Part shown: positions 51,706 through 60,948 of the stretch, in pieces
How the letters are laid out: each line of letters opens with the position of its first letter
Numbering within the stretch: position 1 is the first letter of the stretch
From: Armatimonadota bacterium
GTDB taxonomy: Bacteria > Armatimonadota > Zipacnadia > Zipacnadales > JABUFB01
Direction: 5' to 3'
Assembly: GCA_013314775.1 (NCBI GenBank)
Contig: JABUFB010000015.1
Coordinates: forward strand, 86,652-150,651
DNA: 64,000 nucleotides
Position numbers and translations under genes: made by a program
Notes under the pieces: model-generated
Seen by the model: only the letters and a program-made list of their open reading frames with translations
What the model was told of the DNA's origin: nothing
Database searches by the model: none

Positions 51706-53634
51706 ATGACGCAGAAGAAAATTCGGGTGCTTCTTATTGAGGATAATCCAGGTGACGTTCGTCTCATCCGCGAGTTGCTTTGCACCGGAACCCGTCAGGC
51801 CTTCGAACTCGACGTGGTCGAGTCCCTGTCGGAAGCCACGCCTGCTGCCTTGTCGGTCTGCGACGTGGTGCTTCTTGACCTCTTCCTTCCGGATTCTGCG
51901 GGGATTCAGACCTTCACTACTCTCTTTGAACGAAGCGACTCGGTTCCGGTCATCGTACTCACGGGTCTGGGAGACGAAGAGCTTTCTCTGAGAGCGATCC
52001 AGATGGGCGCCGAGGACTACTTGCTCAAGAGCGATCTTGAGGGCTACTCCCTCGAGCGATCGATCAGGTACGCCATCGAGCGGCACCGCCTGCGCGAGTT
52101 GGCAGGGCAGCAAAGGACCGAGATCCAGACCAGCGAGCGGCGTTTCCGAACCATGGCCGACTTGCTCCCCGATATGCTGTTCGAGTGCGATCTCGAGCTG
52201 AACGTTCTGTATCTGAATCGGGCCGTCGAGAGCACGCTGGGCTTCGGTGAACAGGATCTTCGCGGCGGCCTGCACCTCAGCACCCTTCTGGGCCCTGGCC
52301 CCTTCAACCAGGTCCGCAAGCAGCTTGTCGGAGCCACCGCAGACACCCAGACCTGCGTTGGAACATATAACGTACTCTCCAAGAGCGGTGAGGCGGTCGC
52401 CTGTGAGATTCGCTCCACGACAGTAACCCTGGATGACGGCCGCCCCATCGGTTACCTGGGAGTCATCCGCGATGTAACCGAGCGCCAGAAGGCCGAAGAA
52501 GCCCAGCGTCTTGCCGCTCTCGGCCAACTCGCCGCCGGAGTCGCCCATGAGTTCAACAATATCCTTGGCGCCATGAGTGGCTGGGCGCAGCTCGCTCAGA
52601 GCGACGGACGTCCCGAGTTTTGGGAGAAGCTAGCAAGCACTGTGTCGGCGGCGACGCTGCGGGGTTCGGGCATCTGCAATGACCTACTGACCTATGCACG
52701 ACCGCAGGAGCTGAAGCGTGAACCCCTTCACATTTCAGGGCCGGTGGACGCAGCCTTGTCGATGGCCACCCGGGAAATTGAGAACGCCGAGGTCTCGGTG
52801 GTCAGACGGATAGACCCCAAGCTTCCACAGGTTCTTGGCGACTGGAGCCAACTCCAGCAGGTCTTCCTCAACCTCATCATAAACGCCTGCCATGCAATGC
52901 CTGAGGGGGGAGTACTGACCGTTTCAGCAACGGAGACAGGCGGAGACGGGGAGCCAAAAGAGGTCCTGATCAAGGTCGCAGACACCGGCGTCGGCATCCC
53001 TCCCGAGAACCTGGCGAGGGTCTTCGAACCATTCTTCACCACCAAGCGTGAACTGGGGGCCGGAGGCAAGAGCGGGACGGGGCTTGGGCTGTACGTCTCG
53101 CGAGGGATCATCGAGGCTCACGGGGGAAGCCTGAGTGTCCGCAGCACGCCCGGCGTGGGGACTACCTTCGAGATTCGACTTTCGCCATACACCAAGACCG
53201 CGCCTTGCGACAGCGCAGAACCCGAAAGCAACTCGCATAGCCTGCCGGAAACGGAAGACCGCAAACTCGTGCTTGTTGCAGACGACGAAGCCGCGATCCG
53301 CGAATTCGTCAGCTATGTGTTGCGGCAGCAGGGCATGGACGTCATCGAAGCGCAGACCGCTCTGCAGGCAAGTCAAATGATCTGCGAGAAGCTGCCGGAC
53401 GTGGTCATCACGGACCTGCTCATGCCGGGTGGCGGAGCAAAGTGCGTCGTGGATGCAGCGCGTAACCTGGAGCATCCGCCGGTGGTCATCGTCATCACCG
53501 GGACCGGCGCGGACTTCCTTGAAACGCGATTGAGGGAGCTCGGGCAACCGCCGTGTATACGCAAGCCCATTGCGGTTCAGGACTTGCTGTCAACGGTGGC
53601 GATGGCTATGGGCGAGGCGACTGCCGGGGTGTAG
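51706..53634 (+). CDS. Hybrid kinase, receiver-PAS-HisKA-HATPase-receiver
   Basis: A 642-aa soluble protein. N-terminal receiver (VLLIEDNPGDVRLIRELL, VVLLDLFLPDSAG), PAS (about 140-265), HisKA with H281 (VAHEFNNILG), HATPase (DTGVGIPPENLARVFEPFFT, SGTGLGLYVSRGI), C-terminal receiver (VVITDLLMPGG). It shares the HEFNNILxxM family with the first kinase of the island, pointing to local duplication. Confidence 0.9.
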   Translation: MTQKKIRVLLIEDNPGDVRLIRELLCTGTRQAFELDVVESLSEATPAALSVCDVVLLDLFLPDSAGIQTFTTLFERSDSVPVIVLTGLGDEELSLRAIQMGAEDYLLKSDLEGYSLERSIRYAIERHRLRELAGQQRTEIQTSERRFRTMADLLPDMLFECDLELNVLYLNRAVESTLGFGEQDLRGGLHLSTLLGPGPFNQVRKQLVGATADTQTCVGTYNVLSKSGEAVACEIRSTTVTLDDGRPIGYLGVIRDVTERQKAEEAQRLAALGQLAAGVAHEFNNILGAMSGWAQLAQSDGRPEFWEKLASTVSAATLRGSGICNDLLTYARPQELKREPLHISGPVDAALSMATREIENAEVSVVRRIDPKLPQVLGDWSQLQQVFLNLIINACHAMPEGGVLTVSATETGGDGEPKEVLIKVADTGVGIPPENLARVFEPFFTTKRELGAGGKSGTGLGLYVSRGIIEAHGGSLSVRSTPGVGTTFEIRLSPYTKTAPCDSAEPESNSHSLPETEDRKLVLVADDEAAIREFVSYVLRQQGMDVIEAQTALQASQMICEKLPDVVITDLLMPGGGAKCVVDAARNLEHPPVVIVITGTGADFLETRLRELGQPPCIRKPIAVQDLLSTVAMAMGEATAGV

Positions 53635-53660
53635 CGGCTCAGGCAGAGACGCTACGCTGA

Positions 53661-54314
53661 TCAGCTGTCCAGAGAAGTCACGCCGCTGCGGATGGCGAAC
53701 TTGATCAAGTCTGCAAGGGTGTTCGCGCCGACCTTTCGCATAATGTTCGCACGATGAGCCTCCACCGTCTTGACGCTCAGGTGGAGCGCCTCCGATGCAG
53801 TCTTGTTCGTATGTCCTTCCGCCAACAGCTGCAATACCTCCCGCTCTCGCGCGGACAGCAGTGCGAAGGCGTCATCTGGTTCTTTGGGCGTCTCGCGGAG
53901 ATACCCTTCCACGACACCGCCCATCACATCTGGACTCACGTACACCTTGCCTGCCGCGACAACACTGAGAGCGTGGGACAGCTCGGCGAAGGCGCAGTCC
54001 TTCAGGACATAGCCGCTGGCACCCGCTCTCAAGGCTTCCGCGACAACATTGCGATCGGACTGCACAGACAGGATGCAGACCTTGGCGGACGGCTGATCGG
54101 ATACCAACTGCCTGGTTGCCTCAATGCCGTTGAGGTCCGGCATGCAGATGTCCATGAGCACAATATCTGGTCGAAGCTCGCTGATCAATCTTACCGCCGA
54201 ACGCCCGTCTCCCGCGACCCCCACAACCTCGAAGTCACGGGAGTTTTCGAGCAGCGCGCAAAGACCGTCGCGCACAATACTCTGATCTTCAACGATAACT
54301 ACGCGGCTGGCCAC
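53661..54314 (-). CDS. NarL/FixJ-type response regulator (REC-LuxR HTH)
   Basis: A 217-aa transcription factor. Receiver (VVIVEDQSIVRDGLCALLEN, IVLMDICMPDLNG, GYVLKDCAFAEL), linker, and a LuxR HTH (LLSAREREVLQLLAEGHTNK, then LHLSVKTVEAHRANIMRKVG). It is the only DNA-binding output of the island. The conserved region begins at the GTG at 54314; a TTG at 54386 would add 24 unconserved residues. Confidence 0.9.
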   Translation of the reverse strand: MASRVVIVEDQSIVRDGLCALLENSRDFEVVGVAGDGRSAVRLISELRPDIVLMDICMPDLNGIEATRQLVSDQPSAKVCILSVQSDRNVVAEALRAGASGYVLKDCAFAELSHALSVVAAGKVYVSPDVMGGVVEGYLRETPKEPDDAFALLSAREREVLQLLAEGHTNKTASEALHLSVKTVEAHRANIMRKVGANTLADLIKFAIRSGVTSLDS

Positions 54315-54625
54315 CGGTCTATCACTCCGCCCTGCCTCATTCTGTAGCCGCGACGAGCCCTGCAAAGGGCACCCTGGATCGCTCAAACGGCCCGGCGGTC
54401 ACCAGTTCTGCAACAGACTGATCAGTATGCTATCGAAATGCAGGCAGGTGTGCAAGACACAGTCCCTGCCAGACAGGCCAGGCAATAGGCCGGGCAGCCT
54501 TCCGAGCACAGCAGGATGCATTGCCGGCCGGCTGGTTCGGAACGAACCGGGGAACCTGTCTGTGAACCGAGTCAAGGTATCTCAAGAGGATTTCACGACA
54601 CGCCGCGCATCCGCGACAGCGAGGT
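54315..54625 (-). other. Intergenic region between two minus-strand regulators
   Basis: About 310 bases. It should hold the promoter of the NarL-type gene; no clear motif or RNA is seen. Confidence 0.4.
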
Positions 54626-55000
54626 CTATCCGCAGCTATCGAGACATCGCGCTATCGCGGCCTGAAGCTCACTGACAGTAAATGGCTTGCCCAGGACAAC
54701 GGTCCGGGGGCGCTCCAGCACTCTGCTTTCGCGCCCGCTCAGAGCCTGGGGTTGGCCCGTGCATATGATCACCGGCGTTGTGGCCCAGGCGCCATCCATG
54801 TCTGCGAGCAGATCGACGCCTTGACCGTCGGGCAACGAATTGTCGAGGATCACCAAACTTGTTGTGGCGCCTTGCAGCCTTTCGCGGGCCTCTGCAAGAC
54901 TCACAACAACTTCCGGACTGAAACCGAGCGCCCGCATCAACTCAGCCGATAACTCCCGGAGCAAATCGTCATCCTCCACGATCAAAGCAGTCCGCTCCAT
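54626..55000 (-). CDS. Single-domain response regulator
   Basis: A 124-aa receiver on the minus strand: TALIVEDDDLLRELSAELMR, VILDNSLPDGQGVDLL, VIICTGQPQALSG, VVLGKPFTVSELQ. It lies 145 bases after the end of the giant kinase and may be its target. Confidence 0.9.
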   Translation of the reverse strand: MERTALIVEDDDLLRELSAELMRALGFSPEVVVSLAEARERLQGATTSLVILDNSLPDGQGVDLLADMDGAWATTPVIICTGQPQALSGRESRVLERPRTVVLGKPFTVSELQAAIARCLDSCG

Positions 55001-55144
55001 GATTCACCCCGCATTCTGGTCGTGTAGGCGCGAACCCGGCTGTCGCTCAAACATCATCCTATCATACTGAAATCAATCCTGTTGCAAGATAGACGCACCA
55101 AGGCGCCAAGTCTCCACGCTGGAAGGTTCTCAACCAACCGCGCG

Positions 55145-58100
55145 CTAGCGAGCAGCGGTTGCGAGCAACGCGTTTACCGTCCGCAGCAGCGCTCTGAACT
55201 CGAAAGGTTTCTCGATCGTCCGCGCGGCCCCCAGGGAGACCACCTCATCATGCAAGGGGCGCTCCAGCCGCCCCGTCATGACAACCACCGGCGGCCTGTC
55301 TTCTCCCATGGCCGCAACATACTCCAGCACTCTGCGTCCGCCTCCACCCGGCATCATCAAGTCAGTAAGAACCAGATCGAAACGTTGCTTCTCCAGCGCA
55401 GCCGTGGCTTCCGCGGCGTCCGTAACCGCGACTGCCTCGGTACCAAGAGCAACGAACAAGCGTGTCAGCGCTTCCAGAACCGCGGGATCGTCCTCCGCCA
55501 CGAGAAGGCGCCGCCCCCGGACGTCGGCGGTCATGAACTGGTCGAGAGAGTACTCGCGAGCGGCATCGGCATCCGGCCTTTCTTCACACGCAATCGGGAT
55601 GCGGATGACGAAGGTAGTTCCCTCTCCGACCTCACTCGTCACATCAATCGTACCGCCATGGGCTTTGACGAGCCCGAGGGACACGGACAGTCCCAAGCCC
55701 GTTCCCGACGCACTATCCTCGCCTTGCAGGCGTTTGGTGGTGAAAAACGGATCGAAAATCCGGTGTAGGTTCTCAGGAGGAATTCCCGTCCCGGTATCGC
55801 TGATCTGTACCACTACCTCCTCGCCTCCGGCTTTATCGCTCCTATAGTCGGTGGCGAGGGTCAACGTGCCTCCGTCAGGCATGGCGTGACACGCGTTGAT
55901 CACCATGTTCAGGAATACCTGTTCCATCTGCGCACGATCAACCACCACCATGCGGCGCGCGCTTGAATATTCGCGGCGCACCGTCACACCGGCATTGGAC
56001 AGTTGTCTTGCGGCAAGCTGCAGGACGGCATCCAGGGTGTCCTCGAGATACGCTTTTTCGCGGCGCGGCTCATCGGGGCGCGCGAAGGCCATGAGGTTTC
56101 GTGTGATGTCAACGCCAATGCGAGTGACATGGCGCACGATCTCCGTGAGCCGCCCTTCGTCGGCCGCCCCCAGCTCCACAAGGTCGGCTGTTGAGCTGAT
56201 GCTTGCCAGTAGATTGTTGAAGTCGTGGGCTACTCCGGCGGCGAGGCTGCCGATGGCCTCGAGTCTCTGTGAGACCCGCAATTGCTCTTCCAGATGCCGC
56301 CGGTGCTCTTCAGCCTCCCGCTGCTCGGTGACATCCTGCCACGTACCCACAATCCGCCGCTTCCCGGAAACGCGATCGTGAGTGACTTCACGCACGGCAG
56401 TTACGTGGCGCACCCCACCATCGGAATGAACCACGCGGAACTCCAACGTGTCACTGCTGCCCTCTCTCAAGGCCGTCTGCGTGGCGCGGTCGAAACGCTC
56501 CCAGTCCTCAGGGTGTATGTATCGGCGGTGCTCCTCGTAAGAAGGTGGAGTCGAAGAGGGGTCGATCCCGCAGATATGATAGATCTGTTCCGACCACTCT
56601 ACGGTGCCTGTTTCGGGTTCAAGAGACCAGTTGCCGATCTTCGCCAGTCTTTGCGCCGCGATGAGAGACAGATCACGTTCCGCCAGCTCGGTCTCTGCTA
56701 TTTTGCGCGCAAGCGCGATGCCGATAGACGGGGCCAGCCGTTCGAGTACCCCGAGACACTGGTTACTGATGCGATCGGGCCGGCGATCAGCCACATGGAG
56801 AAGCCCCACAGTCTCCGACCCGGACCGCAGCGGGATGATCGCCATTGACTCAAACCCGGCATCCGCGCAGTCACCAAGCAGCGAATTCCGGTGCTCCGCG
56901 GGGAGCGACGAGATCAGGCCACTGAGACTATTCGTCCAGAAACTGCCCGTATCGCTGAAACACCGGGCGGCTCGATCGCGTCGGCCCTGGACCACGTCGC
57001 CACAGAAACACATCAACACGGGATTTCCCGAAGCGTCTCGTAACAGCCTGCCACCAGCATCTCGTTGGCAGAAGGAATGAACGCGGATCTCGAGAGCTTC
57101 CGGGAAACCGAAAGCATCCAGATAGCAATAGCCTTCGCGCTCTCCACTTCGGATACCAACCGCATCACAGCCGGTGAAATCCCGAATCAGGCGTACAACG
57201 TTCCCGAACCACGACCGGTCCTTGTCAGGCTGGTTGATGGCCGCCAGTACATCGACAACCAACCGTTGTTCGGCCTCCGCCTCTTTCCTTGCCGTGATGT
57301 CTTCCACGATGCAGGCGAAATGGCGCGGGGCAGGGCTGTAGGCCACTGTGGCCAACCATTTGCCGGACCCGTCCAACCTTCGCTCGGTCTTGCAAGGATT
57401 CCCGGTGAGAGCGACGTTCCCAACTGTTTCGATCCACAGCGGATCGACGTCCGGGAAAACTTCTGTAATCGGCCGCCCGATCAGTTCTTCACGAGACAGA
57501 TTCACCATCTCGCAGAAAGCATCGTTCGCCTCCAGCGTGACGTAATCGACCGGACGGCCTTGGGCGTCAACAATGATCTCGTGATAGGCGAAGCCCTCCA
57601 GCATCTGTTCGAAAAGCAGGCGCAGCTTCCTCTCCTGGGACGCCAGAGCGGCTTGCGCTTCCTTCAGCTGGGTGATGTCAAGGAAATTGGCCAGAGCATA
57701 CTCAACTGCACCCGTTTCCGGATTGCGCAAAGCCTCCGAGTTCACGAGGATCCACCGTGTCTTCGAGTCGATGGGGTCAATCACACCCATCACCACACCG
57801 CGCACGCTTTCCCCGGTCTGCAGGGTCAACGAGGTCGGGTGGGCTCTGGGCGGGAAGGGCGAGCCGTCCTCTCTGATGGCTCGATGAAGTATGCTCGCTG
57901 CGTCTCGGCTACCCACCAACTCGCTTGTGACTCCGAGGATCTGGTGTGCAGTCTGGTTGGCTTCAACAATGCGCAGAGAACGGTCCACCAAGATGCTGCC
58001 CCCGGGCAGCGAATCGTATAGGCTGCGGTACTGCTCCAGAGCCACCTTCAACTCTGCTTCGAGAGTGCGCCGGTGCTCCTCGGTTCCGATGTTCTGCAGT

Positions 58101-59461
58101 GCGAAGGCCACATCCATTGCCAACTCGTCCAGCACGACGAGTTCCTGCGGCTCGGCAAAACGCTCCGCTTCCCGGGCGTACAGGGACAAGCATCCCAGCA
58201 GACGGTCGTTGGACAGCAACGGAAACGCGGCTACGGAACGGATGCCGCGCCGCACGGTCTCATCAACCCACCTGTGTGCCCCCCCATCCTCAGCGGCATC
58301 GTTGACCACAACGCGTTCACGAGAGGAAACCGCCTGGGCCACGGGATGTGAGTCAGGTTCACCCTCGGCGATCATCTCGCGCAATGAGTCCAAATATCCA
58401 TCGTTGTGACCGAACCATGCGGCGGTTGTCAGACCTGCGCCGTCCCCATCTATCAGATGGACAGTGGCCAGCAGGTACCCGCCACGCTCGACACAGATCC
58501 GGCAGACTTCATCCAATACCTGCTGCTTTTCGTGAACGCGAACCACCATCTGGTTCACGTCGGACAGTGTCGACAACAAGCGGTTCAGCCGACGGGTCTC
58601 CTCTTCCGCCCGCAGCCGGTCGGAGACGTCGGTCAGCCACACGACGGTTCCAGTGAACTTGCCGCTGACGTCAAGCATGGGGGCCAGGCGGACCTCGAAG
58701 TCGCGCCGGCCACCGCGGGTCTCCAGGTTCAGCGCCAGCACCTGCTCGGCATTGCCCGAAGCCGCACGCTCGATGGCGTCCGCCGGAAGCCAGTCCACGG
58801 TCTGCCCGATGGCGGCCTCGCCGGAGTAGTCCTCACCCCGGACATGCCCCTGAAAAACCAGTTCGCCCCCTGCTTTGTTGATCGCCATGATGCGACCGTC
58901 TGGGCCGAGTAGAAAAGCCGGCGCGGGCCCGCTTGCGAACAGCGTCAGATACTTGTTTTTCTCATTGGTAAGCCGGCGGTTGGCATCCTGCAACTCTTGC
59001 AGCAGTTCGGTGCACTGCTTCGCGCTCCATTCCGAGCAAACGCCCAATTCCACTCGGTCGTAGAAGCGGTTCAAGGTATGCAGCCACGCGCTCCGCTCTG
59101 CGTCGTCTGAAGTGCCCTCGGTAATCAGATCCAGGTATGCCTGGCGGTAGTACTTGAGCAAGCCGAGGAAGAGAGTGAGAGTGACGCCCCGTGCCCTGTG
59201 TCGCTTCGCCTCCAATACGCCGAAGGCCGCCGCAGGATCGGTCTGGTAATCAACATCGGGGGAAAGCTCAACGGGGGCGCCTTCGCGCGCGATGGCTTCG
59301 ACGATCGAGTGCGAAAGCTCTTGTATCGACAGCTTCCACGATTCTCGAAGGGTTGAGGTGTAACGTGTATAGTCCTGCCCCGGCGCGTAATGCAGGACTC
59401 GGTCGATCAGCCAGTCTTCCCCGCCCATGATCAGAGTGCAGAGTCCACTGGCATCCGCCAT
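55145..59461 (-). CDS. Giant hybrid histidine kinase (multi PAS/GAF, HisKA, HATPase, receiver)
   Basis: A 1438-aa soluble protein without TM segments. Order: N-terminal helical domain (1-170; VTLTLFLGLLKYYRQAYLDL, RsbR/globin-sensor-like), PAS (about 185-300), GAF (305-460), PAS (475-600), PAS (610-725), GAF (735-905), PAS (915-1035), HisKA H1079 (GVAHDFNNLLASI), HATPase (DTGTGIPPENLHRIFDPFFT, GTGLGLSVSLGL), receiver (VVLTDLMMPGGGG-type). ATG follows GGGGGC. Several stacked cytosolic sensors suggest integration of redox, light or small-ligand signals. Confidence 0.92.
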   Translation of the reverse strand: MADASGLCTLIMGGEDWLIDRVLHYAPGQDYTRYTSTLRESWKLSIQELSHSIVEAIAREGAPVELSPDVDYQTDPAAAFGVLEAKRHRARGVTLTLFLGLLKYYRQAYLDLITEGTSDDAERSAWLHTLNRFYDRVELGVCSEWSAKQCTELLQELQDANRRLTNEKNKYLTLFASGPAPAFLLGPDGRIMAINKAGGELVFQGHVRGEDYSGEAAIGQTVDWLPADAIERAASGNAEQVLALNLETRGGRRDFEVRLAPMLDVSGKFTGTVVWLTDVSDRLRAEEETRRLNRLLSTLSDVNQMVVRVHEKQQVLDEVCRICVERGGYLLATVHLIDGDGAGLTTAAWFGHNDGYLDSLREMIAEGEPDSHPVAQAVSSRERVVVNDAAEDGGAHRWVDETVRRGIRSVAAFPLLSNDRLLGCLSLYAREAERFAEPQELVVLDELAMDVAFALQNIGTEEHRRTLEAELKVALEQYRSLYDSLPGGSILVDRSLRIVEANQTAHQILGVTSELVGSRDAASILHRAIREDGSPFPPRAHPTSLTLQTGESVRGVVMGVIDPIDSKTRWILVNSEALRNPETGAVEYALANFLDITQLKEAQAALASQERKLRLLFEQMLEGFAYHEIIVDAQGRPVDYVTLEANDAFCEMVNLSREELIGRPITEVFPDVDPLWIETVGNVALTGNPCKTERRLDGSGKWLATVAYSPAPRHFACIVEDITARKEAEAEQRLVVDVLAAINQPDKDRSWFGNVVRLIRDFTGCDAVGIRSGEREGYCYLDAFGFPEALEIRVHSFCQRDAGGRLLRDASGNPVLMCFCGDVVQGRRDRAARCFSDTGSFWTNSLSGLISSLPAEHRNSLLGDCADAGFESMAIIPLRSGSETVGLLHVADRRPDRISNQCLGVLERLAPSIGIALARKIAETELAERDLSLIAAQRLAKIGNWSLEPETGTVEWSEQIYHICGIDPSSTPPSYEEHRRYIHPEDWERFDRATQTALREGSSDTLEFRVVHSDGGVRHVTAVREVTHDRVSGKRRIVGTWQDVTEQREAEEHRRHLEEQLRVSQRLEAIGSLAAGVAHDFNNLLASISSTADLVELGAADEGRLTEIVRHVTRIGVDITRNLMAFARPDEPRREKAYLEDTLDAVLQLAARQLSNAGVTVRREYSSARRMVVVDRAQMEQVFLNMVINACHAMPDGGTLTLATDYRSDKAGGEEVVVQISDTGTGIPPENLHRIFDPFFTTKRLQGEDSASGTGLGLSVSLGLVKAHGGTIDVTSEVGEGTTFVIRIPIACEERPDADAAREYSLDQFMTADVRGRRLLVAEDDPAVLEALTRLFVALGTEAVAVTDAAEATAALEKQRFDLVLTDLMMPGGGGRRVLEYVAAMGEDRPPVVVMTGRLERPLHDEVVSLGAARTIEKPFEFRALLRTVNALLATAAR

Positions 59462-60269
59462 CGTGAGCCCCCGTCGTGAGAAGAAGAAGTGGATGTGGGC
59501 CGAAAAACCTGATTATCTATCCCAATAATGTATAAATGTATAGGCTACCGGTTGCGCTCTGCTCTGTCAAGCCCGGGCTCCAACTGCATGGTGCCCAGTC
59601 TAGCCGGGCAGGACTTGACGAACGCAACCGCGCCCATGGTGCCGGGGATGTGCTATCCGTCGGGTGCCTGGGCCTCCGTGAATGGCCCGTCGTCCGCGGA
59701 CCACTCCACCGGGCTTGCCAAGCCCCCCGGGATGCGCCCCAGGTAGGACAGGACGCACTCCGCGACCTGTGGGACCTCAAAGGGGAACCGGACGTCGAGG
59801 CTCTCAGCCGTGCCTGGCAACCGCCTCGGGGCCGGGCCAGCAAGCCCCACCGTGGACACCGGCCCAGCCAAATGACCAGCAGTTGTCCGCCGGGCCTTCC
59901 AGCCAGTTGTGATCGGTGCAATGTTCAGGCTGCGCGGCCAAAGTGTGCCCCGCACACCGAGCCTGGCAGCCGAAATGATACTGGGCGTTCCACGAAAGCC
60001 CGGGACCACAGACTTACCACCTGGGAGGTGAACCCCGGGCCGACAGCTTCGACTGGCCGGGGATGAATTCGGCGTCCGCAACGACCGGTCCTACGCGCAT
60101 GTCACCTAAGAACACCTTCAAGACAACGTCTCCTGCGCCGGTTTTCTCAGGCAAACCTGAAGGAATCCTAATCAGATGCACCGAACTCCATATCTATACC
60201 CCGTAAGCTCCACGCTGGGCCGCCGTTGTGCCATCTTGTCGCCGCACAGCAGGAGGTCGCCCGCAACTG
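59462..60269 (-). other. Intergenic region with A+T-rich promoter zone and decayed minus-strand coding fragments
   Basis: 59505-59545 is the only A+T-rich patch nearby and presumably holds the promoter of the giant kinase. From about 60010 down to 59820 the minus strand reads QYHFGCQARCAGHT, EHCTDHNWLEGPADNCWSFG and WAGVHGGACWPGPEAVARHG, and from 59800 to 59655 in another frame FPFEVPQVAECVLSYLGRIP and SPVEWSADDGPFTE. These look like out-of-frame pieces of one unknown gene rather than random sequence. Confidence 0.4.
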
Positions 60270-60887
60270 GTGCGCACGCCCTTGCCATCCGATGAGGCCG
60301 AGTTGGTCGAGACCGCAGCAGCCTGCGACGATCGGGCCTTCTGCGCTCTGATGGACTGTCACCGCCGACCCCTTCGCATCATTGTCTCCCGCTACGCAGA
60401 CAACCGTGAAGACCGCACGGACCTGGAGGCTGATGTTGTAGCCACCCTGTTGGAGGACCGCAAGCGGGCGCTGCGTGCATGGCGGCCAATTGCCCCTTTT
60501 GCTGCATATCTCACTACCATCGCCACGAGGCGCTGCTTGCGCTGGCTGCGCGCACGCCAGCGTCTTGATGCCCAGACCGTCCCGCTGTTGTACCTTCCCG
60601 GTGAGGCCAAGGAGGATGGATTCGAGCATCTAGCGGCGCTTGATGTTCAAGATCTGGATGAGTTGGCACAGTCCCGCCAGATCTACGAAGCGGTTGAGCG
60701 CGCGCTGGACACCTTGCCGGCGCCGGACCGGCTGGTGCTCCAGCTCCGTTTCGAGCAGGGGATGAACGGACCAGCCATTGCGCGCGCGCTGGGGATCCGC
60801 GACGGTGCTGCACGCAAGCGGATATTCACAGCCCTCAGGCGGCTCGCAGCGGCTCTTCGCGAGCTGTCACCAGACCTGTTCGACTAA
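60270..60887 (+). CDS. ECF-type RNA polymerase sigma factor
   Basis: A 205-aa sigma-70 family protein. Region 2 (FCALMDCHRRPLRIIVSRYA, FAAYLTTIATRRCLRWLRAR) and region 4 (ALDTLPAPDRLVLQLRFEQG, then IARALGIRDGAARKRIFTAL). Start GTG at 60270, with AGGAGG 13 bases upstream; GTG at 60228 is an alternative. It precedes an anti-sigma-like gene by about 60 bases. Confidence 0.85.
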   Translation: MRTPLPSDEAELVETAAACDDRAFCALMDCHRRPLRIIVSRYADNREDRTDLEADVVATLLEDRKRALRAWRPIAPFAAYLTTIATRRCLRWLRARQRLDAQTVPLLYLPGEAKEDGFEHLAALDVQDLDELAQSRQIYEAVERALDTLPAPDRLVLQLRFEQGMNGPAIARALGIRDGAARKRIFTALRRLAAALRELSPDLFD

Positions 60888-60948
60888 GTTCGTTGCGTGG
60901 CGAGGTAACATTCCGTCATGAATTGGCATATTGACACTGTGTGATGTC

